NCBI RefSeq assembly: GCF_000518985.1
Contig: NZ_JAEQ01000003.1
Location: 1-64,000 of the forward strand
Source: Chelativorans sp. J32
GTDB taxonomy: Bacteria; Pseudomonadota; Alphaproteobacteria; Rhizobiales; Rhizobiaceae
Length of the DNA stretch: 64,000 nucleotides
Reading direction: 5' to 3'
Below are positions 8,424-16,994 of the stretch, one piece after another (position 1 is the first letter of the stretch; every line of letters begins with the position of its first letter). The notes below the pieces were generated by a model. It was not told the origin of the DNA and did not search any database. It saw only the letters and a list, made by a program, of their open reading frames with translations. A program made the translations under genes and the position numbers.

Positions 8424-10208
8424 CTAGTGATTGTCCCTCGGGACGCCCCTGGTTTGCGCGATGCGCTGGTATTTGACGGCGGGCTTGAGCACCGCGCCAT
8501 CCCCCAGCTGGTCCACCATGGAGCGCTGAATCTCCTGCCAGGGCGTCTGGTGGTCCGGATAGGGGTAGCCGCCATTGGCTTCGAGATCGGCGCGGCGGCG
8601 CGCCAGTTCCTCGTCCGAAACCAGCATGTTGGCCGTCCCGGCGCGCAGGTCGATCCGCACGCGGTCGCCCGTCCTCAAGAGCGCCAGCCCACCGCCGGCC
8701 GCCGCTTCCGGGGAGGCGTTAAGGATCGAAGGCGAGCCGGACGTGCCGGATTGCCGCCCGTCACCAATGCAGGGAAGCGAATGCACACCCTTCTTGATGA
8801 GATAGTCAGGCGGCCGCATGTTGACCACTTCAGCCGCGCCCGGATAGCCGATTGGCCCGGCCCCGCGCATGAAGAGCAGCGTGTGTTCATCTATTTCCAG
8901 CGAGGGATCGTCGATGCGGTGGTGGTAGTCCTCGGGGCCGTCGAACACCACCGCCCGGCCCTCGAAGGCATCCGGATCGTCAGGATTGGAGAGATAGCGC
9001 TCACGGAACTCGGGGCTGATGACCGAGGTCTTCATGATCGCGTTGTCAAACAGGTTGCCGCGAAGGATGAGGAAGCCTGCCCTCAGCTTCATCGGCGCGT
9101 CGAACGGACGGATGACGTCTGTGTCCTCAATGGCCGTCGCGCGGCAATTCTCGCCAATCGTCTTGCCGTTGACCGTGGGCGCGTTCTCGTGGATCAGCCC
9201 GTGCTTCATCAGCTCGTTGATGACCGCTGGCACGCCACCAGCGCGGTGATAGTCCTCGCCGAGATACTCGCCGGCGGGCTGGAGGTTGACGAGAAGCGGC
9301 ACCTCGAAGCCGTGGGTCTGCCAATCGTCAATCGAGAGCTCCACACCCGCATGGCGCGCAATGGCATTGATGTGGATGGGGGCGTTCGTCGACCCGCCAA
9401 TGGCAGAATTAACCACGATGGCATTGAGGAAATTTTCGCGCGTGAGGATGTCGGAGGGCTTAAGGTCCTCGTGCACCATCTCGACGATGCGCTTGCCGGT
9501 GCGCCAGGCCATTGCCGCGCGGTCCTTGTGGGGTGCGGGGATCGCCGCCGAGCCGGGTAGTTGCATGCCCAGCGCTTCGGCCAGCGAATTCATCGTGGTG
9601 GCCGTGCCCATAGTGTTGCAATAGCCGACCGAGGGCGCAGACGAGGCAACGAGATCAATGAACTGTTCATAGCCGATCTCGCCGGCCGCCATCATCTCGC
9701 GGGCCTTCCAGATGATCGTGCCAGAACCGGTACGCTTGCCGTTGTACCAGCCGTTGAGCATCGGCCCCACCGAAAGCGCAATGGCGGGGATATTGACGGT
9801 GGCCGCCGCCATCAGCTGCGCGGGCGTGGTCTTGTCGCAGCCAATCGTCAGCACCACGCCATCAATAGGATAGCCATGGAGCACCTCAACAAGGCCGAGA
9901 TAGGCAAGGTTGCGATCCAGCCCCGCCGTGGGACGCTTGCCCGTCTCCTGGATCGGGTGGACCGGGAACTCAAAGGGGATGCCGCCGGCCTCGCGGATGC
10001 CCTCGCGCACGCGCTGGGCGAGCACCAGGTGGTGGCGATTGCAGGGGGAAAGGTCCGAGCCGGTCTGGGCAATGCCGATGATGGGCTTGCCCGATTGCAG
10101 CTCCTCCCGCGTGATGCCGTAGTTCATGTAGCGCTCGAGATAGAGTGCTGTCATGTCCGGGTTCTCGGGATTGTCAAACCAGGCGCGCGAGCGCAGTTTC
10201 GTTGCCAT
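8424..10208 (-). CDS. pentonate dehydratase, IlvD/Edd family (D-xylonate/L-arabinonate type)
   Basis: A 594-residue iron-sulfur dehydratase that removes water from a sugar acid to give a 2-keto-3-deoxy acid. It closely follows the pattern I recall for Caulobacter Xyl[21 protein letters not shown], then [14 protein letters not shown] (cluster Cys), [20 protein letters not shown] and [17 protein letters not shown] 10208 is preferred to ATG 10220 because the upstream ATG lies inside the operator (10215-10239) and very near the predicted transcription start. First gene of a three-gene operon. With the AraD1 protein (12346) and KGSADH (5859) it gives the route pentonate to 2-keto-3-deoxypentonate to 2-oxoglutarate semialdehyde to 2-oxoglutarate. 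Which pentonate is used is not determined. Confidence 0.88.
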   Translation of the reverse strand: MATKLRSRAWFDNPENPDMTALYLERYMNYGITREELQSGKPIIGIAQTGSDLSPCNRHHLVLAQRVREGIREAGGIPFEFPVHPIQETGKRPTAGLDRNLAYLGLVEVLHGYPIDGVVLTIGCDKTTPAQLMAAATVNIPAIALSVGPMLNGWYNGKRTGSGTIIWKAREMMAAGEIGYEQFIDLVASSAPSVGYCNTMGTATTMNSLAEALGMQLPGSAAIPAPHKDRAAMAWRTGKRIVEMVHEDLKPSDILTRENFLNAIVVNSAIGGSTNAPIHINAIARHAGVELSIDDWQTHGFEVPLLVNLQPAGEYLGEDYHRAGGVPAVINELMKHGLIHENAPTVNGKTIGENCRATAIEDTDVIRPFDAPMKLRAGFLILRGNLFDNAIMKTSVISPEFRERYLSNPDDPDAFEGRAVVFDGPEDYHHRIDDPSLEIDEHTLLFMRGAGPIGYPGAAEVVNMRPPDYLIKKGVHSLPCIGDGRQSGTSGSPSILNASPEAAAGGGLALLRTGDRVRIDLRAGTANMLVSDEELARRRADLEANGGYPYPDHQTPWQEIQRSMVDQLGDGAVLKPAVKYQRIAQTRGVPRDNH

Positions 10209-10214
10209 AGCCGC

Positions 10215-10273
10215 ATCCATAACGTGGGCAAGTTGTCCACACTTTTAGTAGACGCGTTTGGATGTGCCGTCAA
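10215..10273 (-). promoter_or_regulatory. promoter and composite operator of the dehydratase operon (operator copy 1)
   Basis: On the minus strand: -35 TTGACG (10268-10273), 17-bp spacer, -10 TACTAA (10245-10250), then five bases to the 25-bp operator at 10215-10239. Read on the plus strand the operator is ATCCATAACGTGG followed by GCAAGTTGTCCA. It contains the near-palindrome TGGGCAAGTTGTCCA. A regulator bound here would sit on the transcription start and block the promoter. Seven other copies occur in the window with the same relation to a promoter. Confidence 0.75.
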
Positions 10274-10426
10274 GCATGAGCCGGCCGAGCGGTGTTTTCT
10301 ACCTGGCAGCAGACAAGCCTACTCCATGGCGCCGGCCGTGTCCGGGCGTAGGTGCTGCCACTTGGGGCTATTGGCAGTCCTCACGCCGACCGGTGCGTAG
10401 GGCGCCGCACCGATTGTCCGGGGTAG

Positions 10427-11239
10427 CTATGGAAGTAGAGAAAGTTCCTTCGAAATGGTGGCCGCAGTGTCCTTGACGAGCTTGGCAAACTGCCGGTGCC
10501 TTACCGAGTCATGGCGGTATGTGGGCATGCTCACGCTGACCGTGCCAACCGGCTCGCCATTCCTGTTGTATATCGGGCTGCCAATGCACAGGATATCCGG
10601 CTCGTTTTCCTCGTTATCGACCGCATAACCGCGTTCACGGCTCCGGCGAAGTTCTTCCAGCAGGGAGAATGGATCGGTAAACGTGTTGACGGTATGTTTT
10701 TTGAGATCAAGCGAGTGCAGGATTTCCTGCAGCTTGTCTTCGGGCAATCCTGATAGCCACGCCTTTCCTACGGAGGTGGAGTGCAGTTCCACCTGCGCGC
10801 CAATGCTCGTCTTCATCTGGACGCGGTTGGCGCCCTCGATCTTGTCGATATAGACCATCCGGTCGTTGTTGCTCGGCACCGCCAAGTGCACCACTTCATC
10901 TGTGGCATCCCGCAGCGCTACAAGATGACTGCGCGCAATGGTACGGAGATCCGAGCTTTCCCACGTTTTCGACGCGAGGGCCAGAAGGCGAGGCCCGGGC
11001 CGATACGTGCCGTCTTCCGCGTTCTGCGTCACGAGGCCCTCGGCCATAAGTGCGGCAACCAGACGATAAATCGTGGCGCGCGGATAGGGCGCCTGCTTTG
11101 TCAGCCGGGAAATATCAAGCTGCCCGGGGGCGTCTGCGATAAGCTGCAGTACCGCCATGAACTTCGAAAAAGAAGCTGCTCCCTGCACGTGAGGGGAGCG
11201 GTCCGTGGCTTCCTTCAAAACGCTCTTGGGTCGATTCAT
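10427..11239 (-). CDS. IclR-family regulator, predicted regulon regulator (paralogue A)
   Basis: A 270-residue IclR protein: an N-terminal winged helix (about 20-90, QGAASFSKFMAVLQLIADA then YPRATIYRLVAALMAEGLV) and a C-terminal effector domain (GKAWLSGLPEDKL, DNEENEPDILCIGSPIYN, GTVSVSMPTYR). GGAGAGG precedes the ATG. It is very similar over its length to the IclR at 41157-41966 (shared motifs VQGAASFSKFM, GLVTQ, LHSTSVGKAWLSGLP). Each gene starts about 52 bp from a copy of the 25-bp operator and is divergent from a DUF1330 gene. I infer that one or both bind the operator; the inducer is unknown. Confidence 0.88.
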   Translation of the reverse strand: MNRPKSVLKEATDRSPHVQGAASFSKFMAVLQLIADAPGQLDISRLTKQAPYPRATIYRLVAALMAEGLVTQNAEDGTYRPGPRLLALASKTWESSDLRTIARSHLVALRDATDEVVHLAVPSNNDRMVYIDKIEGANRVQMKTSIGAQVELHSTSVGKAWLSGLPEDKLQEILHSLDLKKHTVNTFTDPFSLLEELRRSRERGYAVDNEENEPDILCIGSPIYNRNGEPVGTVSVSMPTYRHDSVRHRQFAKLVKDTAATISKELSLLP

Positions 11240-11255
11240 ATCGCCTCTCCAGCCC

Positions 11256-11315
11256 TTGACAATGAACAGGACCTATCAGTAATCTATCTGTGGACTATTT
11301 GCCCACATTGTAGAC
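11256..11315 (+). promoter_or_regulatory. promoter and composite operator between IclR A and the DUF1330::dctP remnant (copy 2)
   Basis: Plus-strand promoter: -35 TTGACA (11256-11261), 18-bp spacer, -10 TAATCT (11280-11285), five bases, then the operator at 11291-11315 in reverse orientation (TGGACTATTTGCCCA then CATTGTAGAC). It drives the now-broken DUF1330::dctP gene and probably araD1 behind it. It lies 52 bp from the start of IclR A, so autoregulation is plausible. Confidence 0.75.
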
Positions 11316-11434
11316 GGTACTCGCGGGCGTCCGGGCACATGGGTGCGCCGGAATCACTGTGCCAGCGCGACACTAACGGATCGTAGTTGTTCCACAAGTG
11401 CTTCGCGTCGGATTGTGATATTTGAGGAGAGCAT

Positions 11435-12274
11435 ATGGCCAGGAAGGGCTATTGGGTCGCGATAGTCGATATCGACCACCAAGAGGGATACAAAGATTAC
11501 ATCGCGCTAAACCGCCATGCATTTGAGAAATACGGCGCTGGCCGATGTCGAACCTTGTGGGCGTTGTTCCCGAGTTCATGATCTACGACCTGCCGTTCTT
11601 CTACGACAGCTTCGAGGCAGCGGACGCGGTAATGGATGGCTCCGTTGGCGACCATCTGTTCGAGCGCCTCAAGGAGGGGCGGGTATCGTTGGACTGGCCT
11701 GGTGGGACAATGGCTTCCTCCACATGACCAACGCAATCCGGCCGATCAATACGATCGAGGACATGACGGGGCTGAATATCCGCATCATTCCGAGCCCGCT
11801 GTTCATCGCAACTTTTGAAGCACTTGGGACGAACCCCACGCCGTTTCGCTATCCCGAGCTCCCCGCCGCCCTGGAAAATGGTGAGGTTGACGCGCAGGAG
11901 GCGCCGGTTGGTCTCATTTGCACGAGCAGGTTCTACGAAGTTCAGGATCACCTCGCGCTGACGGGCCACGTCTATACTCCGTTCGTCCTGCTGGCGAGTG
12001 ACCGGTGGTTCAACAGCCTGTCCGATGAAGACAAGGCGCTGGTGCTCGAGGCGGTCGCTGAGACCGAGGAATTCCAGCGCATCCTCTCCCGCAACGACGC
12101 AGACCAGCTGACCGGCTTGCTAAGCAGGAGGGGATGGAGATCACCCGTCCGATACCGAAAGCGCTCGCGGTGCTGCGTGAACGGGTCGCCCTGGTGGTCG
12201 AGCAGTTCAACGAAACGATTGGTGTCGACCTCGTGAACAAGGCGAGATCCGACATGGCTGCCGCCGCTCAGTAA
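11435..12274 (+). pseudogene. deletion fusion of a DUF1330 gene to a TRAP solute-binding gene (dctP)
   Basis: The first 35 codons (MARKGYWVAIVDIDHQEGY, then KDYIALNRHAFEKYGA) are the N-terminus of a DUF1330 protein, paralogous to the intact gene at 40655. At about 11540 the sequence jumps into the middle of a TRAP DctP gene (NLVGVVPEFMIYDLPFFYD, then AWWDNGFLHMTN, then HVYTPFVLLASDRWFNSLS), paralogous to 33037-34032. Two more frameshifts occur near 11682 and 12125 before the terminal KARSDMAAAAQ. The ribosome-binding site (GAGGAG) and promoter survive. The deletion would have removed the rest of DUF1330, dctQ, dctM and the dctP start in one step. No functional product is expected. Confidence 0.85.
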
Positions 12275-12345
12275 CGTCCTGGAACAAGCATCCCTGCCAC
12301 GGCCATTCGCTGATTGGTCCTGGCATTTTTTACATGGAGAGTTCA

Positions 12346-13344
12346 ATGCGACTGATACAGTTTGAAAGCCGCGACGCCGGTCGCGCCGTAGGAGTTGTGG
12401 AGGATTCCGGGGTTCGCCGGCTTTCCCGGTTTCGCACGGTGAGAGATCTGGCCCTGGCGGCTATCGAAGCGGGGCAGAGCATCGTGGAGCTGGTCAGCGC
12501 GCATGTCACGGAGGAGGTCCTGGATTATGAAGCCCTGCTGAGCGAGGGCCGCGTGCTGCCTCCGATGGATCATCCGGATCCTGCGCACTGCATCATTGCC
12601 GGCACAGGTCTCACGCATATCGGCAGCGCCGCGTCGCGCGGAAGCATGCACGAGGAAGGGGCCCCGAAGCCGTCGATCGACATGAATGACTCCATGCGGA
12701 TGTTTGCCTGGGGGCTCAAGGGCGGCAAGCCGGCAGGTGGCGTTGTCGGCGTGCAGCCCGAGTGGTTCTACAAAGGCGACGGCTCAACCGCTGTGCGTCC
12801 GGGTGGGGTCATCCCCATTCCGGGTTTTGCGGAGGATACCGGCGATGAGCCGGAAGTTGTCGCGCTCTATGTGGTGGGCAACGATGGCCAGCCCTATCGC
12901 GTTGGCTTTGCCATCGGCAATGAGGTCACCGACCACAAGATGGAGAAGAAGAACTACCTGTACCTGGCGCACGCCAAGCTAAGGAACTGCTCCTTTGGCC
13001 CGGAGCTTCTGGTTGGCGACCTGCCGCGCGAGGTCAACGGCAGGGTGACCATCAGGCGCGATGGCAAGGTGCTTTGGACCAAGGAATTTGCCACGGGCGA
13101 AGAGAACATGTCCCATTCGCTCGACAACCTCGAATACCACCATTTCAAGTATGGGCAGTTCAGGCGGCCAGGGGACGTCCACGTGTTCTTCCTGGGCACC
13201 TCGGTGGCATCTTTTGCCGACGGCGTGGAGACCCGGAACGGTGACGTTTTCGAGGTGGACATCCCTGTCCTGGGACGGCCGTTGACCAACGAGATCCGCG
13301 AAACGGCCGACACCTTCACAATCGGCCAGGTGAGGGCGCTCTAG
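12346..13344 (+). CDS. AraD1-type 2-keto-3-deoxy-pentonate dehydratase (FAH superfamily)
   Basis: A 332-residue protein of the fumarylacetoacetate-hydrolase fold, AraD1/XylX subgroup. It is predicted to dehydrate a 2-keto-3-deoxy-pentonate to 2-oxoglutarate semialdehyde. Motifs include AHCIIAGTGLTHIGSAASR, DDEP-like GDEPEVVALYVV, VGFAIGNEVTDHKMEKKN and FFLGTSVASFADGVETRNGD. ATG 12346 is chosen over 12334 because GGAGAG lies seven bases upstream. It follows the broken dctP remnant by 71 bp in the same direction and probably shares promoter copy 2. A 22-codon remnant of a paralogue follows the intact dctP at 34089. It supplies the middle step between the dehydratase (8424) and KGSADH (5859). 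Confidence 0.85.
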   Translation: MRLIQFESRDAGRAVGVVEDSGVRRLSRFRTVRDLALAAIEAGQSIVELVSAHVTEEVLDYEALLSEGRVLPPMDHPDPAHCIIAGTGLTHIGSAASRGSMHEEGAPKPSIDMNDSMRMFAWGLKGGKPAGGVVGVQPEWFYKGDGSTAVRPGGVIPIPGFAEDTGDEPEVVALYVVGNDGQPYRVGFAIGNEVTDHKMEKKNYLYLAHAKLRNCSFGPELLVGDLPREVNGRVTIRRDGKVLWTKEFATGEENMSHSLDNLEYHHFKYGQFRRPGDVHVFFLGTSVASFADGVETRNGDVFEVDIPVLGRPLTNEIRETADTFTIGQVRAL

Positions 13345-13374
13345 AAGAGCTCGCCAGCACGAAAAAAGGGAGGG

Positions 13375-14121
13375 CTATAGCCCTCCCGCAACCGTAATCA
13401 ATGTGGCGGTCACGAAACCTGACCCGGGCGATGCCAACCACAGCGCCGCCTGGGCTATGTCGTCGGGCTCGGCAATTCTTCCCATCGGGGTAATCGCGGC
13501 AATCCTGGCCGGCCGCTCCGGATTGCCTTCGGTCGTGTGAATTCTGGTGTTGGTCGTGCCGACGCGAATGGCATTCACGCGAATGCCTTCTGGCGCCAGC
13601 TCTTTGCCAGCGCCAATTGAGATCGACTCGACCGCGCCCTTGGACGCCGCATAGTGAATGTATTCGTTTGGGCTTCCCAACACGGCCGCAAGGGACGACA
13701 TGTTCACGATAGTGCCGCCGCTGCCCCCGTGCTTGGTCGACATGCGCCGTGCGGCTTCCTGGATGCAATAGAAGACGCTGAACACGTTGACGCGGAATGT
13801 TTTTTCCAGCGCCTCCGGGGAAAGTTCCTCAAGTCTCGAGGCCTTTCCGATTATGCCTGCATTGTTGATGAGGCAGGACAGGCGACCCAATTCTTCGTCG
13901 CAACGCCGGAAGAGGAAAGCTATTTCGTCCTTGTCACCAACGTCCGCCTTGACGGCAATCGCCCTCGCGCCGGCGGCCTCGCAGTCCGCTACGACCCCGG
14001 CGGCCGCCTCGTCGTCGGAGAGATAGTTTACACAGACATCGTACCCGTTTGCCGCGAAGAGGCACGCGGTTGTGGCTCCGATACCATGGCTTGCGCCCGT
14101 TATTAGAACGATAGGTCTCAT
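13375..14121 (-). CDS. short-chain dehydrogenase/reductase (SDR)
   Basis: A 248-residue classical SDR. It has the NAD(P)-binding TGASHGIG (about 7-14), the NNAG motif, the catalytic Ser (NMSSLAAVLGS), the YxxxK pair (HYAASKGAV) and a C-terminal ITVAGGL. It probably oxidises an alcohol or sugar to the carbonyl form; the substrate is unknown. It lies 71 bp downstream of alcohol dehydrogenase 1 in one operon. The same ADH-SDR order recurs at 20.0-21.5 kb and 28.7-29.9 kb, but there the SDR is deleted or truncated, so this is the only intact copy. Confidence 0.88.
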   Translation of the reverse strand: MRPIVLITGASHGIGATTACLFAANGYDVCVNYLSDDEAAAGVVADCEAAGARAIAVKADVGDKDEIAFLFRRCDEELGRLSCLINNAGIIGKASRLEELSPEALEKTFRVNVFSVFYCIQEAARRMSTKHGGSGGTIVNMSSLAAVLGSPNEYIHYAASKGAVESISIGAGKELAPEGIRVNAIRVGTTNTRIHTTEGNPERPARIAAITPMGRIAEPDDIAQAALWLASPGSGFVTATLITVAGGL

Positions 14122-14192
14122 GATATGCTTTGTCTAACCCCGCTTGATATTGCTGTCTCTAACCCCGCTGGTTGATGGTGGCCGGGAGAGCC

Positions 14193-15317
14193 CTAGAAAA
14201 CCGCCTCCAGGATTTCTGCGTAATCCGACCTGCTGAGCGGGAGCGGGTTGGTCCCATGGCTGTGATCGGCGACCGCACGCTCACAGGTCCAGTCAAACAC
14301 CTCCCTGGTCACGCCAAGTTCGGACAGCCGTGCAGTAATGCCTAGCGAACGGTTGAGCTCGTCGAGAGCGTCTGCCAACATTCCCGGCGCCAATCCGGCA
14401 AGCGCTTCGAGGTTCGCGATCTTCCGGCCCGCGGTAGGGTCCTGTGAATTCCAGCGTATCACCGTCGGCATCAAGATCGCATTCAGCGTCCCATGGTGCA
14501 ACTTTAGGTCCTTGAGGCCGCCAAGCGCATGGCTCAGGGCGTGAACCGCCCCAAGACCCTTCTGGAAGGTCATGCCGCCTTCAAGTGCACCCATCATAAG
14601 GTCCGTTCTGGCATCGAGGTCCGCGCCGTTGTTGAACGCGCTGGGAAGCGCACCCCAGATGCGCTTGAACCCATCGAGGGCAATCGCCTCTGCAGGTGGG
14701 TTGTAGCGGGGCGACAGATAGGTCTCGATGCAGTGGGAAAGGGCATCCAGGCCGGTGGCAGCTGTGAGGAATGGCGGAAGCCCGAGCGTGAGTTCGGGAT
14801 CGCAGATTGCCCGTTTTGGGATGAGATGAGGGCTGATGAAGCCCAGCTTCCGCCCATCGTTCAGCGTCAGCAGCGCGGCGCGCCCAACTTCCGACCCGGT
14901 CCCTGCCGTCGTTGGCACTGCCACGACCGGTGCGACCGATGGCTTGATCCGGGCGACACCGCCAAGGATCGCCGCATATTGCTCGAGTTCTCCCTCATGA
15001 GTGGCCAGCAACGCCACGCCCTTGGCCAGGTCTATTGGGGAGCCTCCCCCGATGGCGACAACGCCATCGCACCTCGCTTCCCGGAACAGGCGCAGCCCGT
15101 CCAGTACGGCGGCTTCCGTGGGATTGGAGGGGACGTCAAGGAACCGGGGCGCATGCCGGATCGGTTCCATGCCCCGATCGAGCAATTCCGCTGCCTGGAC
15201 TCCGTAATCGCTGATGACCAGCGGGGCTCTGATGCCGAGGTCACGCAGCGCGTCCTCCAGTGAGTGGATGGATCCGGCACCGAAATGGATGGTGGTGAGA
15301 TAATTGATGATGTCCAT
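14193..15317 (-). CDS. iron-containing alcohol dehydrogenase, copy 1
   Basis: A 374-residue group III (iron-type) alcohol dehydrogenase. Motifs are [15 protein letters not shown] (nucleotide binding), [15 protein letters not shown], and the metal-ligand region [24 protein letters not shown] and HHGTLNA (Asp and three His). Such enzymes interconvert primary alcohols or hydroxy acids and aldehydes. It starts the ADH-SDR operon behind operator copy 3. Two intact paralogues (20374 and 28765) share the start sequence NYLTT. The substrate is unknown. Confidence 0.9.
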   Translation of the reverse strand: MDIINYLTTIHFGAGSIHSLEDALRDLGIRAPLVISDYGVQAAELLDRGMEPIRHAPRFLDVPSNPTEAAVLDGLRLFREARCDGVVAIGGGSPIDLAKGVALLATHEGELEQYAAILGGVARIKPSVAPVVAVPTTAGTGSEVGRAALLTLNDGRKLGFISPHLIPKRAICDPELTLGLPPFLTAATGLDALSHCIETYLSPRYNPPAEAIALDGFKRIWGALPSAFNNGADLDARTDLMMGALEGGMTFQKGLGAVHALSHALGGLKDLKLHHGTLNAILMPTVIRWNSQDPTAGRKIANLEALAGLAPGMLADALDELNRSLGITARLSELGVTREVFDWTCERAVADHSHGTNPLPLSRSDYAEILEAVF

Positions 15318-15402
15318 GGGAAAACTACGTGTTGGGTTTAGTCAGCAGCGAAGTCATCAGGTGAGGCGGGCCAAGCTCCTTCGGTGCGGCCTCCCGATGT
15401 CT

Positions 15403-15457
15403 ATCCACAATATGGATATACTGTCCATACGTTCGCCCCTAGTGGAGTTCTTGTCAA
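15403..15457 (-). promoter_or_regulatory. promoter and composite operator of the ADH1-SDR operon (copy 3)
   Basis: Minus-strand -35 TTGACA (15452-15457), 17-bp spacer, weak -10 GAACGT (15429-15434), then after one base the operator at 15403-15427. On the plus strand it reads ATCCACAATATGG followed by ATATACTGTCCA. The -10 is far from consensus, so the promoter may need an activator or be weak. The transcript leader to ATG 15317 would be about 100 nt. Confidence 0.7.
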
Positions 15458-15541
15458 GGCGCTCCTTGCCGAAAGAAGCCATCTGGCCCAAGCGAAATCC
15501 GCCTTACGGTCAAGATGCATCCCGGTCCTGCATTCCATAAT

Positions 15542-15745
15542 ATGGTCAGATTGAGTAAAGCCGCACTGGCACTCTTGGCTGCGGTTGCGATTGGTGTTGG
15601 TGCTTCCACTGTCGCCTGCGCACAGGAGCATCCTGTGCTGGCCTGGACGCCGAAGCCGGCTGAGCCAGCGCGCTATATTGCGTGCATCAGCCGCACACGA
15701 AGTTAAGCGCAGTGCTGGCGAGCCATGAGGGAGAGGCTACGGGCG
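15542..15745 (+). pseudogene. 5' remnant of an exported cupin gene
   Basis: It starts MVRLSKAALALLAAVAIG, a signal peptide ending ACAQ, followed by VLAWTPKPAEPARY. After a one-base frameshift it continues as HQPHTKLSAVLAS. This matches the intact cupin gene at 31716 (VNAWTPKPLEPAPY, then HKPHTKLSEVLAD). Homology stops near 15745. The copy retains only about 60 codons and cannot make the two cupin domains. It is divergent from ADH1, with operator copy 3 between them. Confidence 0.8.
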
Positions 15746-16594
15746 GCGTCTCGCTCGTGCGATGGGCCTTTCGGGGTCTTCCGGCCCTTTTGCCATCCCC
15801 CGTAAAGTTCGACAGGGCACGACGACAACAGAAGCGCGACCGTGGTGATGTGATCGGCTGTGGCATCGCCTCGTCGTGAAAAACGCAATGCGATCAACGC
15901 AAAGCTGTCATTTTCCGGCTGTTTGGCAGATCACCACCAGCCCGACCGCGGAGGCTGCGCCGGCGATGTAGGGCATCGCCAGCCAGAGGTCTGTTCGGCT
16001 ACAAGCTCGACTGACCGCGCCTTCGACCTCGACAGCACGTGCGGCCTCTTCGCCAGCGACAAGGGCACGGTCGTCGTCGCCTGCGCCGCAAGATGGGCGA
16101 ACTGCTCTCGGACTACAGCGAGAGCAATTACGACATGTTCGGCGAGCGCCATTCGCTCACCCAGACCGATGGCGTCGTCTATACGCCCGACGCCATGTGG
16201 ATGGTCGATTGGGGGCTTGAGATCGGCCGCGTGCGCGACGACACGGTGGACGAGGACATCGAACTGTAGCGGGAGGACTTCGACTGCTACGCCCCCGCTG
16301 GCCATCGGCTACAAGGACGAGGAGCGCGGCATCAACGCCCGCGTGCGAGGCGAGGTCAGGATCGAGCGCTCCGATGAGGAGACACGCGACCAGAACACCT
16401 TCTCTTCGCCGCCGGCCTCGGCTGTAGACCAGCCCCTACTGGCTGCTTCTCGTCTCCATATCGACGCGGTTGTCTCGGACACCGAATCCTGGGAGACCTC
16501 CTTTGCCGGCACTGATTATGTCGAGGCCTCGCTCGGCTATGCCTATGGGCCGGTCGACAATGAGCGCCTCAACGCGCTCTCTTCCGGTCAGGCC
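15746..16594. other. decayed region with coding-like stretches, not identified
   Basis: Short plus-strand frames such as SLTQTDGVVYTPDAMWMVDW (about 16150-16210) and IGYKDEERGINARV (about 16307-16350), then SFAGTDYVEASLGYAYG (about 16500-16550), look like protein sequence but are broken by frameshifts. I do not recognise the family. The region separates the cupin remnant from an IS3-type orfA remnant, so it may be passenger DNA brought or disrupted by that element. Confidence 0.35.
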
Positions 16595-16860
16595 TCAGAG
16601 CTTTCGCTTGATGAGGTTCTGCAGCATCTCACAATCGAGCGTCAGGTCCGCCACGATCTACTTCAGCCGGATATTCTCCTGTTCAAGCTTGCGCAGCCGC
16701 TTCATCTCCGACGGCATCATGCCGGCCTTCTTCTTCTTCCAATTGGAGTAGGTCGCCCGGCTATCCCCGTCTTCCGGCAGATCTCCGCCACCCTCATCCC
16801 ATCTTCACCCTGCTTGATGATGAACGCCTTCTGAGTATCCGTGAACTGCGATGCCTTCAT
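16595..16860 (-). pseudogene. IS3-family transposase OrfA remnant
   Basis: Read on the minus strand from ATG 16860: MKASQFTDTQKAFIIKQGED, then MRVAEICRKTGIA and WKKKKAGMMPSEMKRLRKLE, an in-frame TAG, then IVADLTLDCEMLQNLI and a stop at 16595. This is the N-terminal helix-turn-helix and leucine-rich OrfA of IS3-group elements. A base change or frameshift breaks the helix region and a TAG breaks the end. No OrfB (DDE domain) follows, so the element is a fragment. Confidence 0.75.
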
Positions 16861-16994
16861 CGCTTCTGCTCCTCTCAGTCAGCGCGACCTTATTCTGTCG
16901 ACAGAGTTCCACGGTACTGTCCGGTGACGCCATTTGGCCGACATCGAAGTTCGTTGCAATCCTTCTTGAGGCTTCTTGGATCAAGCTTGGCGCA

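Noticed and set aside
8118-9560. Long plus-strand frame (480 codons) opposite the pentonate dehydratase and hydroxyacid dehydrogenase genes
   Set aside because: It is antisense to two clearly conserved genes, has no recognisable domain, and reflects the high GC at third codon positions.
11434-12274. A functional DUF1330-DctP fusion protein
   Set aside because: The reading frame breaks soon after the junction and again near 12125, and the signal peptide of DctP is missing.
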